Assembly: GCF_014640335.1 (NCBI RefSeq)
Contig: NZ_BMGT01000003.1
Coordinates: forward strand, 851,149-915,148
DNA length: 64,000 nucleotides
From: Edaphobacter dinghuensis
GTDB taxonomy: Bacteria > Acidobacteriota > Terriglobia > Terriglobales > Acidobacteriaceae
Reading direction: 5' to 3'
Position numbers and translations under genes: made by a program. Every line of letters begins with the position of its first letter. Within the stretch, counting starts at the first letter, position 1. The notes under the pieces are model-generated. The model was given only the letters and a program-made list of their open reading frames with translations. It was not told the origin of the DNA and searched no databases. This document shows, piece by piece, positions 54,013 through 64,000 of this stretch.

Positions 54013-55122
54013 TTATAGCGCCACAACCCCCGCCGCCTTGTAGATCCGCTGCATGCACTCCATGTCCCGCAGCCCTTCTTCGCCCGGAGTCTTCGGTGTC
54101 TTATTTTGCAGGATGCACTCGGTAAAGTGATCCGACTCCCGCGTGAACTGCTTCGGATCGGGTTCCGTGTTCGGCTCATCCAGCACCGTCGCCGGAGAAC
54201 CCTTCACGCCATCGTGATAGTTCGCCTGCAACCGCAGGCCCTCGTAGCCGAACGAACCCACCTCCAGCCATCCCTTCGACCCATACACGCGATAGTAGCT
54301 GCGCATGCCCGCGCCATAGGTCGTGCAGCAGCTGGCCAGGATGCCCGAAGGAAACTTCGTCGTCCAGGTTGTATTCTCTTCCACCGTATCGAAGCGTCCG
54401 TCGTGGTCGATGGTTGAAACCGATGCGGTAAAGCTCTCCGGCTCCTCGCCTGTCAAATACCGCGTCGCGTTCAGCGAATAGATGCCGACATCCATCAGCG
54501 GGCCGCCGCCGCTTAGCGCCTTGTTTAATCTCCATTCGCCCAGGGTTTCGTAGAAGCCGTTGGCGCTTTCGATCACCTGCACCTTGCCCAGCGCTCCCTG
54601 CCGAATGAGGTCAATTGCCCGCAGATTGGTCGGCTCATAGTGGAGACGGTAGGCGATCATCAATTTCACATTCGCTGCCTTGCAGGCTGCGATCATGTCT
54701 CGCGCATCGCTCACGCTGGTGCACATCGGCTTCTCGCAGAGCACATGCTTGCCCGCCTTTGCTGACCGGATGGTGTACTCCGCGTGCATACTGTTCGGCA
54801 GCGCGACGTAGACCGCATCGATGCTCTTGTTGTCGCGCATCCGGTCCATGTCCTCGTAGCTGTAGATTGAGCTTTTGGGTACGCCAAGCCGAGCCGCAAA
54901 CTTCTCTGCCTTGTCGCGGTGCCCGCTCACCAGTCCGGTAATCTTCGATGCCGAAGAGCCCTGCACTCCGCCGATGAAGTGGTTTGCAATTCTCCCCAGG
55001 CCAATCACACAATAACCGATCTGCCGCTCGCCGCCCTGCGCCTCTACGTTTGCCGAAGGCAAAATTTGCGCCGCTAATCCCATTGCACCTAGCTTAGAAA
55101 ACTCCCGCCGTGAAAGACTCAT
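54013..55122 (-). CDS. Tat-exported Gfo/Idh/MocA-family oxidoreductase
   Basis: 369 residues from the ATG at 55122 (agggaga about 6 nt before it). Twin-arginine signal SRREFSKLG, then a hydrophobic segment up to about residue 30. Rossmann NAD(P)-binding motif IGLGRIANHF, EKP motif in HVLCEKPMC, and the C-terminal alpha/beta domain with DVGIYSLNATRY. Periplasmic members such as glucose-fructose oxidoreductase hold NADP tightly. It should oxidise or reduce sugars in the periplasm. It stands alone; convergent context absent, next gene upstream is groEL. Confidence 0.92.
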   Translation of the reverse strand: MSLSRREFSKLGAMGLAAQILPSANVEAQGGERQIGYCVIGLGRIANHFIGGVQGSSASKITGLVSGHRDKAEKFAARLGVPKSSIYSYEDMDRMRDNKSIDAVYVALPNSMHAEYTIRSAKAGKHVLCEKPMCTSVSDARDMIAACKAANVKLMIAYRLHYEPTNLRAIDLIRQGALGKVQVIESANGFYETLGEWRLNKALSGGGPLMDVGIYSLNATRYLTGEEPESFTASVSTIDHDGRFDTVEENTTWTTKFPSGILASCCTTYGAGMRSYYRVYGSKGWLEVGSFGYEGLRLQANYHDGVKGSPATVLDEPNTEPDPKQFTRESDHFTECILQNKTPKTPGEEGLRDMECMQRIYKAAGVVAL

Positions 55123-55206
55123 CGACACTCTCCCTAACGCAAACTTTCTGCTAAACAGATTTAGAGAATCCTACACGCTTTCTTCCAATTTGAGATGAAG
55201 CCAAAT

Positions 55207-55240
55207 AGCGAAGGCCCCGGATCGCTCCGGGGCCTTCGCT
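55207..55240 (-). terminator. Hairpin terminator of groESL
   Basis: 15-bp perfect stem (agcgaaggccccgga / tccggggccttcgct) with a 4-nt loop, about 22 bp beyond the groEL stop. On the minus strand it is followed by ATTTGG, so the U-tract is short, but the stem is very stable. Confidence 0.8.
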
Positions 55241-55262
55241 GTTACAACAGTTGCAGCAGCTT

Positions 55263-56960
<1,698 letters not shown>

Positions 56961-57027
56961 TCAAGTTTTAATGAGGCGTGCGAAACGCCGATTAGGCGGC
57001 GAAGCCGCGGTATACAGCACGAAGTGC

Positions 57028-57327
57028 TTACTTCTTGAGGATGCCGAGGACTTCTTCTTCGCGCATGATCAGAAACTCTTCGCCGTCCAGCTTGATCTCC
57101 GTGCCCGAGTACTTGCCGAACAGGATGCTGTCGCCAGCCTTCACGTCGAGCGGGAACACCTTGCCCTCATCGTTCGACTTGCCCTTGCCGACGGAGATGA
57201 CTTCGCCCTGCTGTGGCTTCTCTTTTGCGGAGTCCGGAATGATGATGCCGCCACGAATGCTTTCGCCCTCTTCGACGCGGCGGACCAGGATACGGTCGTG
57301 CAGCGGTGTAAATGATGACTTCGACAT
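57028..57327 (-). CDS. groES: Co-chaperonin GroES
   Basis: 99 residues. [17 protein letters not shown] at the start, a mobile loop ([14 protein letters not shown]), [20 protein letters not shown] and the closing [17 protein letters not shown]. Caps the GroEL cylinder. First gene of groES-groEL. Confidence 0.98.
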   Translation of the reverse strand: MSKSSFTPLHDRILVRRVEEGESIRGGIIIPDSAKEKPQQGEVISVGKGKSNDEGKVFPLDVKAGDSILFGKYSGTEIKLDGEEFLIMREEEVLGILKK

Positions 57328-57499
57328 TGCTTACATCTCCTTGTTACGAAATTGGTTGCGAGCGTTATTGCGAGCCGGTTGTGATTTTGCAGACGGGGTC
57401 TACCGTCCGCAGTGCAATCGCATGAGTCACTGAAAGCTTTCCAGAGAAACTCATGAAAAATTGGTTGGAGCTGGCCGTTGCAAGAGCGAGAGACGCTCG

Positions 57500-57526
57500 T
57501 TAGCACTCAAGCCTTCCGATTGCTAA
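57500..57526 (-). promoter_or_regulatory. CIRCE operator for HrcA
   Basis: Arms ttagcactc and gattgctaa, separated by nine bases. This differs from the CIRCE consensus (TTAGCACTC-N9-GAGTGCTAA) at one position in the second arm. It lies 173 bp before the groES start, directly downstream of the promoter below. HrcA should bind here and repress groESL until heat shock. The hrcA gene is not in the window. Confidence 0.93.
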
Positions 57527-57555
57527 CGATAGGCCAGTGCCCCCATCGCTGTCAA
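57526..57555 (-). promoter_or_regulatory. Sigma-70-type promoter of groESL
   Basis: On the minus strand TTGACA (57550-57555) is followed after 18 bp by TATCGT (57526-57531). The -10 box touches the CIRCE operator, as in other HrcA-controlled operons. The transcript would have a leader of about 180-190 nt, part of which is the CIRCE element itself. Confidence 0.75.
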
Positions 57556-57668
57556 CTCGCTTACGTGAAATGTGAGTTAAAGACACTCAAGGCTCGTGAC
57601 GCCTTTTCCTGTTTTGAGGGATTCATGGGGGATTCACGGTTCAGCCTGCAACGTCGTAGAATAGCGCC

Positions 57669-58190
57669 ATGTCGTCACGCCGCACGGTTTGCTCTTTTTT
57701 CGTTCTTGCCGCATGTATCGCGCTCCTTGCCTCTACTCAGGCCTTTGGCCAGTATCGTGGCCGCAAATACAAGGCGCCTCCACCGACCTCGCACATCGAG
57801 GTTCAGGTGACCAAGAAATATAACGGTAAGCCTATTCCCAACGCGGGCGTGGTCTTTAATCCTTCGAAAGACGGCAAGGATTTGGGAAGTCTTGAGGTCA
57901 AGACCGATCCGGACGGCAAGGCCGTCATTGATGTCATCCCTACCGGCAGCACTGTCCGTGTACAAGTTATCGCCGATGGCTTTGCCACCTATGGACAGGA
58001 CTTTCTGATCGATCAACCGACCAAAGTGATTGATATCTCCATGCTGCGCCCCCAGGCGCAGGTCTCGGCCTATGAGGATAACGACGGGAAACTTTCACAG
58101 CGCAAGCCTGGTGTTCAGGAACCGATCCGTCCCACGCAGCCAACCCAGCAGACAGCTCCTGCACAGAGCTCTCCTGCACCCCAGTTCTAG
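57669..58190 (+). CDS. Secreted carboxypeptidase-regulatory-like/Ig-fold protein
   Basis: 173 residues. Signal peptide about 1-27 (QAFGQ). A single beta-sandwich domain follows: IEVQVTKKYNGKPIPNAGVVF, DLGSLEVKTDPDGKAVIDVIPTGSTVRVQVIADGF, the pattern of carboxypeptidase regulatory-like or CNA_B-type domains. The C-terminal 45 residues are Pro/Gln/Thr-rich and disordered. Function unknown. 15 bp before the SDR gene on the same strand. Confidence 0.82.
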   Translation: MSSRRTVCSFFVLAACIALLASTQAFGQYRGRKYKAPPPTSHIEVQVTKKYNGKPIPNAGVVFNPSKDGKDLGSLEVKTDPDGKAVIDVIPTGSTVRVQVIADGFATYGQDFLIDQPTKVIDISMLRPQAQVSAYEDNDGKLSQRKPGVQEPIRPTQPTQQTAPAQSSPAPQF

Positions 58191-58205
58191 CCGGTGACTG
58201 TCCCC

Positions 58206-58943
58206 ATGGCAGATCGGGAGAGGCCGCTTGCGGGCAAGACGGTAGTTGTTACTGGTGCCGCCAAGCGCATTGGACGTGCCATTGCGCTTGCTCTTGCCGA
58301 GAGCGGAGCGAACGTCGCGATTACCTATCTCGCCTCGCAGCTTGAGGCAGAGGCTACCGTGCAGGCGATTGCGGGCTACGACGTCGATGCCTTTGCTGTC
58401 CGCTGCGATCTCCGCGATCCCGAGAGTATCGAGCAAGCTGTGATCTCGGTGATTGAAGAGTTTGGGCAGCTTGATGTGCTCGTCAATAATGCTGGCCTAT
58501 TTGCCTCCGAAGCGCTGGAGAAGATCTCGGTCGAGCAATGGGACGGAATGTTCGCCACCAACACGCGCGCGCCCTTTCTTATGGCGAAAGCGGCGCATTC
58601 TCATCTGCGTGCGGTGAAGGGCCGCATCATCAATATCGGTTCTCTTGGAGGACTGCACCCCTGGGCCACTCACGCCCATTACTGCACCTCAAAGGCCGCC
58701 TTGCACATGCTCTCGAAGACCATGGCCAAGGCCTGGGCTCCCGAGATCAGCGTAAACTGTATCGCTCCGGGCATGATTGTTGAGGGAGAGGTCGATGAGG
58801 CCTACGAGCATTTTGCTCGCAAGACTCCGATGCAGCGCAATGGCACTGCTCAAGACGTGGCGGCTGCCGCCCGGTTTTTCGCTACAGCTCCGCACTTCAT
58901 CACCGGTCAACTGATAGCGGTAGATGGCGGGTTAGGGCTTTAG
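58206..58943 (+). CDS. Short-chain dehydrogenase/reductase, pteridine-reductase-like motif
   Basis: 245 residues from the ATG at 58206 (ggtga about 9 nt upstream; a GTG at 58194 is possible). NADP-binding TGAAKRIGRAIA, with the KR that marks pteridine-reductase/FolM-type SDRs, then DLRDPESI, NNAG, the catalytic YCTSKAALHMLSK (Tyr and Lys) and PGMIVEGE. An Asp/Ser-type catalytic Ser is in NIGSLGG. It probably reduces a pteridine or a similar substrate using NADPH. Context gives no further hint. Confidence 0.9.
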   Translation: MADRERPLAGKTVVVTGAAKRIGRAIALALAESGANVAITYLASQLEAEATVQAIAGYDVDAFAVRCDLRDPESIEQAVISVIEEFGQLDVLVNNAGLFASEALEKISVEQWDGMFATNTRAPFLMAKAAHSHLRAVKGRIINIGSLGGLHPWATHAHYCTSKAALHMLSKTMAKAWAPEISVNCIAPGMIVEGEVDEAYEHFARKTPMQRNGTAQDVAAAARFFATAPHFITGQLIAVDGGLGL

Positions 58944-58994
58944 CGGTAATGTTTTACTGCAATAAATTCATGTAAATAATTGAATTAATGTTGT

Positions 58995-59792
58995 TTATTT
59001 GAATCTATCTGCAAAGCGCTGCCACCAGCTTTGATCTTTGTACTCTTCGTAAAGATTAAGCGGTTCGAGCTGGGATGGCATGGGCTTACCCATAAAAGCA
59101 GCCAGAGGGTTGGAGTTGCAGAGCAGATGGGCGTAGTCCGGCCCATATTTCTTTGCGACGATATCGAATGCCTCGCGCATTAGCGGAGGACGGGAGCCGG
59201 TGTTGTGAGCATCGGTGGCCAGGAAATGTACCCAATGGTTGGCCAATAGCTCGTGAGCCATCTTCTCGGCGCGCTTGCCCATGCGTCCAACCACAGAGCC
59301 TGCGGTGACCTGAATCAGCAGACCGCCGCGCAGCCACTCCAGGAGTCGCGACTGGTCGTTCTGTAGGGTTCGATTGCGCTCCGGATGCGTCAGGATAGGC
59401 GTCATGCCCGCAATCTGCATCTGGTAGAAGACTTCGGTCAGGCCTGTGGGCAGGCCGTAGTCGGGAAGCTCTACCAGCAGATAGCCGAGCCCATTGATGC
59501 TGTACCGGGCAGGCTCAGCTTGGGCTTGCTCGATATTGTCGAACGATAGGTGGAAGTCGCATCCTCGGCCCAACTTCAGGGCAATGTCTTCCTTATCCAA
59601 GAGCCCTTGCAGCTCCGCGATTTGGGCAGCAACGCCTTCGGGATCATAGTCATACTCCGCATTGGCATGGGGAGAACAGACAACATGCGTAATTCCATCT
59701 GCTGCTGCCATTCTGGCCATGGCCAGCGAAGTTTCGACGCTGGTAGCACCATCGTCGAGGCCCCACAGAAGGTGATGGTGGATATCGATCAT
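58995..59792 (-). CDS. PHP-family protein tyrosine phosphatase (CpsB/YwqE type)
   Basis: 265 residues. Metal-binding PHP motifs: MIDIHHHLLWGLDDG, VVCSPHANAEYD, GRGCDFH, LTHPERN and ATDAHNTG. In the CpsB/CapC/YwqE family these enzymes dephosphorylate tyrosine kinases of polysaccharide export. No capsule genes or BY-kinase lie nearby. Convergent with the SDR gene across a short AT-rich gap. Confidence 0.92.
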   Translation of the reverse strand: MIDIHHHLLWGLDDGATSVETSLAMARMAAADGITHVVCSPHANAEYDYDPEGVAAQIAELQGLLDKEDIALKLGRGCDFHLSFDNIEQAQAEPARYSINGLGYLLVELPDYGLPTGLTEVFYQMQIAGMTPILTHPERNRTLQNDQSRLLEWLRGGLLIQVTAGSVVGRMGKRAEKMAHELLANHWVHFLATDAHNTGSRPPLMREAFDIVAKKYGPDYAHLLCNSNPLAAFMGKPMPSQLEPLNLYEEYKDQSWWQRFADRFK

Positions 59793-59829
59793 CGCAGCTA
59801 GGTTACCATTGTGCCTCGATTCGAGGTCA

Positions 59830-60528
59830 CTATTGTGCGGCCGCCAGTGACTGGGCCATCGACTGGAAGAGCAGCAACCCGTCTGCCGAGCCCAGCAGCG
59901 CTTCGCTCGACCGGTCGGGATGCGGCATCATGCCCAGAACGTTGCGGCCTTCGCTCAGAATGCCGGCGATGTTCTCGAGTGACCCGTTGGGATTGGCCGC
60001 AGCGGTAATCTCACCCTCAGCTGTGGCGTAGCGGAAGGCGATGCGGTCCTGTTGTTTGAGTGTTGCCAGCGTCTCGGCGTCGCAGAAGTAGTTGCCTTCC
60101 ATATGGCCGATGGGCATCTGTAGCACCTGGCCCTTGGCAAGCCCATGTGTAAAGGGAGAATCAGCGGTCTCGGTGCGCAGATAGGTCTGTTTGCAGATGT
60201 AATTCTGGCTGGCGTTGCGCATCAGCGCTCCGGGCAGAAGACCAGCCTCGCACAGGATCTGGAAGCCGTTGCAGATGCCCATGACCAGGCCGCCGTTGCG
60301 CGCAAAGCGGCTTACCGCCTGCATCACCGGGGCAAAACGGGCGATCGCGCCCGTGCGCAGGTAGTCGCCATAGGCAAAGCCGCCGGGCACAAGAATGGCA
60401 TCGCAACCCTGAAGGTCTTCAGAGGCGTGCCACAGGTATGTGACCGGTTGTTGGGCAAGTGCATCGACCACGTGATGCGTGTCGTGATCGCAGTTGGAGC
60501 CGGGGAAGACCAAAACGCCGAACTTCAT
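59830..60528 (-). CDS. purQ: Phosphoribosylformylglycinamidine synthase subunit PurQ
   Basis: 232 residues. Glutamine amidotransferase subunit that supplies ammonia to PurL in purine synthesis. [16 protein letters not shown] start, nucleophile C86 in [19 protein letters not shown], and the His/Glu in [13 protein letters not shown] complete the catalytic triad. Neither purS nor purL is adjacent, so the usual purSQL cluster is split. 37 bp beyond it is the PHP phosphatase. Confidence 0.96.
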   Translation of the reverse strand: MKFGVLVFPGSNCDHDTHHVVDALAQQPVTYLWHASEDLQGCDAILVPGGFAYGDYLRTGAIARFAPVMQAVSRFARNGGLVMGICNGFQILCEAGLLPGALMRNASQNYICKQTYLRTETADSPFTHGLAKGQVLQMPIGHMEGNYFCDAETLATLKQQDRIAFRYATAEGEITAAANPNGSLENIAGILSEGRNVLGMMPHPDRSSEALLGSADGLLLFQSMAQSLAAAQ

Positions 60529-60591
60529 AGGTTAAGGATAGCAGGCTGATTGCCAGTAAAGATAGCATCGTAGTTTGTTGTCGTTGATGGA

Positions 60592-61932
60592 TTAGGCCGG
60601 AGCATAGATGGCAAAGCCGCGAGGCGGTGCAGCGAACTCGGCATTGCCGTCGCCATCGGTGGTGCGCTCGTCAGGATGCGCGGTGTCGTGGCCGTCCCAG
60701 GCGATGGGCGCGAACTTCCGTTTCTTCCACTGCGTCTTCACCGACGTTCCCGACCACTGATTGCCAAGGTTGTTGAGCACATAGATTAAGCCCGGTTGCT
60801 CGCCGCTGTCGTCCTTCCAACCGACGCGCTGCATAATGTACAGGTCAGGATCGGCATGTAGGATCTGGGAGTCGCCACCGGCATATTTCAGGTGCGCCTG
60901 TATTAGCGCATCGATGCCATTGGGTGTTCCCGGACGTGCTAGGCCATTGTTGTAGTAGTCGTACCAGAAGATGCAGGGATAGCCTTCGTGAACCATGATG
61001 AAGGAGTAGGCCATCATCTTGTCGTTGACGATGGCATTGTCGCCCATGTCGTGGTTATCGACAAACGTGACTGCGTGCATGGGGCGCTTCATCACCACGG
61101 CGCCGTCATCGGTCAGATTGCGCAGATCGTAGTTTGGAGTGTCGCAGACATCTTTCAACTTGTAACGCAAAGCGAAGTCGAATGCGGAAATCTGGTTGTC
61201 GGTAAGGGCGTTGACCTTGTCGATCCACGCATTGATGTCCTCGGCTCCAGACCAGTATTCTCCGACGACATAGGGCATGAACTCCTTGCCGTCCTTGACG
61301 TAGCGATATTTCGAGAGGATGCCGATCATCCACGCGCCGAAGCCTTTGACGAAGTCGAAGCGGAAGCCGTCGAAGCCCAACTCTTCGATCAGCATTCGCG
61401 CATAGTCAAACATCGCAGTGTAGACGAGGGGATTGCGGTGGCAAAGATGAGGGAAGCTAGCGTAGTTCTCTTCGTCGGGCATCATCACGCGCTCGTAGCG
61501 GCTGGGATGGAAGCAGTTCCAGTCACGGGGAAAGCGGCCGCTTTTGGGATTGAACTTTGTCCAGCGCTTCTGGCCGTCGAGAGGATTGATTTCCTCTTCG
61601 TCGGCGCCGGAGTTGTGGTTGATCACCATATCGGCATAAAGCCCGATGTCATGCTCATGTGCCTTTTTGATGAGCGCTTCGAGTTCGGCGCGGTTGCCAA
61701 AGAGGGTTTTCGTGCCGCCTTTTTGGTCGAAGTCGCCAAGGTCGAAGTAGTCATAAGGGTCGTAGCCCATCGAGAGATTACTGGATGCCTTGGAGACGGG
61801 CGGCAGCCACAGGGCGTTGATGCCAGCCTTTCCCAGGTCTTCGATCTTTTCAGAGAGGAAATTCCACCAATGGCCCTCTTTTTTCTCTTGCTTTGGGGCA
61901 TCCCAATAGAAAGCCTGCATCATTACGGCCAC
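60592..61932 (-). CDS. Cytoplasmic alpha-amylase, GH13
   Basis: 446 residues with no signal peptide. MMQAFYWDAP start, INALWLPPVSKASSN, ADMVINHNSG, nucleophile D193 in GFRFDFVKGF, acid/base E225 in VVGEYWSG, and D295 in FVDNHDM. These fit the GH13_5-type alpha-amylases (liquefying enzymes and cytoplasmic AmyA). It would hydrolyse intracellular alpha-glucans such as glycogen or imported maltodextrins. The gene is single; upstream is 127 bp with the divergent AI-2E-like gene. Confidence 0.95.
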   Translation of the reverse strand: MAVMMQAFYWDAPKQEKKEGHWWNFLSEKIEDLGKAGINALWLPPVSKASSNLSMGYDPYDYFDLGDFDQKGGTKTLFGNRAELEALIKKAHEHDIGLYADMVINHNSGADEEEINPLDGQKRWTKFNPKSGRFPRDWNCFHPSRYERVMMPDEENYASFPHLCHRNPLVYTAMFDYARMLIEELGFDGFRFDFVKGFGAWMIGILSKYRYVKDGKEFMPYVVGEYWSGAEDINAWIDKVNALTDNQISAFDFALRYKLKDVCDTPNYDLRNLTDDGAVVMKRPMHAVTFVDNHDMGDNAIVNDKMMAYSFIMVHEGYPCIFWYDYYNNGLARPGTPNGIDALIQAHLKYAGGDSQILHADPDLYIMQRVGWKDDSGEQPGLIYVLNNLGNQWSGTSVKTQWKKRKFAPIAWDGHDTAHPDERTTDGDGNAEFAAPPRGFAIYAPA

Positions 61933-62059
61933 GGTGTTACTCCTTCAAATTTTGTCGAAAAGGGAAGCCGCAAAAGAGAATGCTGCGCTCTTGTCCAGTG
62001 CGTCTGCGCTATAGTTCTGTTTCAACAGGTCTGATGCATCCTATGAGGACGAGGTTGGA

Positions 62060-62539
62060 ATGGAGCCAGGGAACGGCAATCTGGGCACACACTTGAAGAC
62101 GGCTGGTGGCGCGCTGGTGAACTGGTGGCGGGCCGCAACTCTGGATGCACTGATCGTCGGCGTGCTGTGGCTGATTGGGTTGGAGTTGATCCATGTGCCC
62201 TTTGCACCGCTGTGGGCGGTCTTGGGCGGTATGCTACAGATCATTCCTACCTTCGGCGGCATGATCGCTCTGATCGGGCCGGTGCTGGCCGTTGCTTTCA
62301 GCGGGCACGATGAGTGGCGACTGGGGCTGGTTCTGGGACTTTACGGTGTCATCGTCATTCTTGAAGGGCTTGTGATCGGCCCTTATGTTCTGCACCGGAC
62401 GACGAAGGTTCCGTGGTGGGCGGCGTTTCTTGGGCCGATTGTGCTGGGAATCATTATCCCGTTCTGGGGAGTGTTACTTGCACCGCCGCTGCTTGCGATC
62501 GTCTTTGCCTTTCGCAAGCCGGCGGTGCCTGGTCGTTGA
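62060..62539 (+). CDS. Short AI-2E-transporter-like membrane protein
   Basis: 159 residues. A gagg about 5 nt before the ATG. Four or five hydrophobic helices: ALIVGVLWLIGLELIHVP, LWAVLGGMLQIIPTFGGMIALIGPVLAVA, LGLVLGLYGVIVILEGLVIGPYVL, and WAAFLGPIVLGIIIPFWGVLLAPPLLAIVFAF. The order IIPTFGG, E in VILEGLVIGPYVL, and FWGVLLAPPLLAI matches the C-terminal half of PerM/AI-2E-type proteins (normally about 350 residues). It therefore looks like a half-length member or a remnant with its own start. Function not predictable. Confidence 0.75.
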   Translation: MEPGNGNLGTHLKTAGGALVNWWRAATLDALIVGVLWLIGLELIHVPFAPLWAVLGGMLQIIPTFGGMIALIGPVLAVAFSGHDEWRLGLVLGLYGVIVILEGLVIGPYVLHRTTKVPWWAAFLGPIVLGIIIPFWGVLLAPPLLAIVFAFRKPAVPGR

Positions 62540-62542
62540 GGA

Positions 62543-64000
62543 TTAGCCTTCGAGTTTGTAGCGCGTCTCGGCGAGCCGGTAGAGAGGCCGCCAGACCAGA
62601 CGATTGATGGTGACGACCATCAGCGCCATGACGATGGTGGCTAGTAGCAGAATGTGAAATTGGCCGCTGTCGGTTGCGGCGCTAATGACTGCGCCCAGGC
62701 CAACGGTTTGGTAGGTGTGATTGTTGAGGCTGAAGTACTCCGCGATGATGCTCGCGTTCCATGCACCGCCGGAGGCAGTTACCATGCCGGTGATCAGATA
62801 AGGGAAAATGCCGGGAAGGATGACGGTGCGCCAGCGCTGCAGCGTGGTGAAACGGAAGAGGGTCGAAACTTCGCGCAGATCGGAGGGGATGGCCATCGCT
62901 CCGGCGATTACGTTGAACAGCACGTACCACTGTGTTCCAAGCATCATCAACACGACGGAACCGATGCCGAGTCCGCCGCCGATTTTGATGAGAGCGAGCA
63001 GGATGACGGGAAAGAGAGCGGGCGCAGGGATGGAGGCCACCACCTGGACCAGGGGCTGCGCGATGCGTGCGAGCCTGGGATTGAAGCCAATGGCGACTCC
63101 CGCGGGAATCGTCCATGCGGCAGCCAGAAATAGCGATAGATTTACCCGGAGGAAGGTTGCCAGCGCACCTTTTAGAATCTCGCCGAACTGGCCCTGATGC
63201 ACTTGTCGCAGAAGACCGACTGCCTGCCATGCCGCATAAAGTATGGCAGCTACTGCGAGCGTCAGAAGTAATATGCGCAGCCAAGATGCAACTTTGCCTC
63301 GTGCTGAGGTAACAGAGTTGTCATTGGCCACCATCCGAGCCAGGCGTTCCCTGCGGACATTCGCGAGATGGCGGTAGACTCCTTCCGTCAACGGCACGAC
63401 GGTGTGCCGTTTCAAATTGCGAATCGCGCGAGAGTGCTGGAACAGGTGAAGCAAGGGAGAGCTGACACGCGCAGTGGTCTCTACCTGCTCGAACTTGAAC
63501 TTGTCGCTCCACGCGATCACCGGTCTCCAGATAAGTTGGTCAGTGGCGACGATGATGGCGATCATGGTGAACAGGCCCCAGGCGATAGCGCGATCATTTC
63601 CTGCGCCCGCTGCGGTTTGCAGATACGAACCAAGACCCGGGAGACGGAAGTCGTGCTTGCCGAGTACAAACATCTCGCACGCCATGAGAAAGAACCAGCC
63701 TCCGGCGACGGAGACCATCGAGTTCCACACCAGTCCGATGGTGGAGTAAGGAAGCTCAAGCTGAATGAAGCGCTGCCAGCGGGAGAACTTGTAGATCTTC
63801 GAGGCTTCGCTCAATTCACGCGGGATGCTCTTGATTGATGAGTAAAAGCTGAAGGCCATGTTCCAAACCTGGCCGGTAAAGATGAGTACGATTGCGCCCA
63901 TCTCGAGGCCAAGCTGCCGTGTAGGGAAGAGTGCGACCATGGCCAGCATAACGCCGGGTAGAAAGCTGAGCACTGGAATTGATTGCAAGATGTCCAGACC
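62543..64000 (-). CDS. Fused tandem NitT/TauT-type ABC permease, 5' end outside window
   Basis: At least 485 residues; the frame is open to the window edge. Two BPD_transp_1-type permease domains in one chain. Domain 1 has the cytoplasmic loop IPRELSEASKIYKFSRWQRF, and domain 2 has IPSDLREVSTLFRFTTLQRW, each the EAA-type contact for an ATPase. The N-terminal visible residues (LDILQSIPVLSFLPG) are inside helix 2-3 of domain 1. A central linker of about 60 residues (VSSPLLHLFQHSRAIRNL onward) joins them. Such fusions serve import of nitrate, taurine or similar anions; the ATPase gene should lie upstream, beyond the window. Confidence 0.92.
   Translation of the reverse strand, partial: GLDILQSIPVLSFLPGVMLAMVALFPTRQLGLEMGAIVLIFTGQVWNMAFSFYSSIKSIPRELSEASKIYKFSRWQRFIQLELPYSTIGLVWNSMVSVAGGWFFLMACEMFVLGKHDFRLPGLGSYLQTAAGAGNDRAIAWGLFTMIAIIVATDQLIWRPVIAWSDKFKFEQVETTARVSSPLLHLFQHSRAIRNLKRHTVVPLTEGVYRHLANVRRERLARMVANDNSVTSARGKVASWLRILLLTLAVAAILYAAWQAVGLLRQVHQGQFGEILKGALATFLRVNLSLFLAAAWTIPAGVAIGFNPRLARIAQPLVQVVASIPAPALFPVILLALIKIGGGLGIGSVVLMMLGTQWYVLFNVIAGAMAIPSDLREVSTLFRFTTLQRWRTVILPGIFPYLITGMVTASGGAWNASIIAEYFSLNNHTYQTVGLGAVISAATDSGQFHILLLATIVMALMVVTINRLVWRPLYRLAETRYKLEG

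Overview
The window is about 60% GC chromosomal DNA. Its content points to a subdivision-1 Acidobacterium (Terriglobus/Granulicella/Edaphobacter type). This is an inference from the gene mix: K+-independent H+-pyrophosphatase, fused alpha/beta 2-oxoacid dehydrogenase E1, several secreted plant-polysaccharide hydrolases (GH27, GH78, GH3), RND efflux, an AIM24-family protein, PQQ-type dehydrogenases, and many secreted proteins of unknown function. I see no phage, integrase, insertion sequence, CRISPR array, rRNA or tRNA.

Layout. 1-4.3 kb: 3' part of hppA, then the fused E1. 4.3-9.2 kb: minus-strand run holB > sua5 > CYTH protein > TonB_C protein > chemotaxis receptor, with tight couplings at the holB end. 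9.4-12.3 kb: a four-gene, translationally coupled minus-strand cassette of unknown function. Its first gene carries octapeptide beta-helix repeats like the tip of phage gp5/T6SS VgrG spikes; this is the best candidate for an undescribed system. 12.5-20.9 kb: alpha-galactosidase, dihaem cytochrome c, PQQ-type sugar dehydrogenase, acyltransferase, DUF3455 protein, alpha-L-rhamnosidase. 20.9-21.6 kb: poor in genes, one possible small membrane protein. 21.7-23.9 kb: DrrA/DrrB-like ABC exporter and TetR regulator with a perfect 11-bp inverted-repeat operator. 23.9-30.4 kb: GH3 glucosidase, thymidylate kinase coupled to a cytochrome P450, small proteins, secreted nucleoside hydrolase. 30.4-35.3 kb: REC-PAS regulator, lpxD, unknown protein, and a CCA/poly(A) polymerase-family protein with a long Lys/Ala tail. 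This block is flanked by two intergenic regions that share the same pair of repeat elements. 35.3-38.8 kb: cytochrome c oxidase II-I-III plus a small CxxC membrane protein. 39.2-48.3 kb: response regulator > histidine kinase > YVTN propeller > outer-membrane factor > membrane-fusion protein > RND pump. 48.5-55.1 kb: AIM24, DoxX, lone ABC ATPase, secreted proteins, Tat-type Gfo/Idh/MocA oxidoreductase. 55.2-57.6 kb: groES-groEL with CIRCE operator and promoter. 57.7-64 kb: secreted protein, SDR, PHP-type phosphatase, purQ, cytoplasmic alpha-amylase, short AI-2E-like protein, and a fused tandem NitT/TauT-type permease that runs off the end.

The genes suggest an aerobic soil heterotroph. It would degrade plant polymers outside the cytoplasm, respire through an A-type haem-copper oxidase, conserve energy from pyrophosphate, and export toxic compounds. 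Start codons were moved inward from the longest reading frame where a 4-bp overlap, a ribosome binding site or the family N-terminus favoured it; each case is stated.
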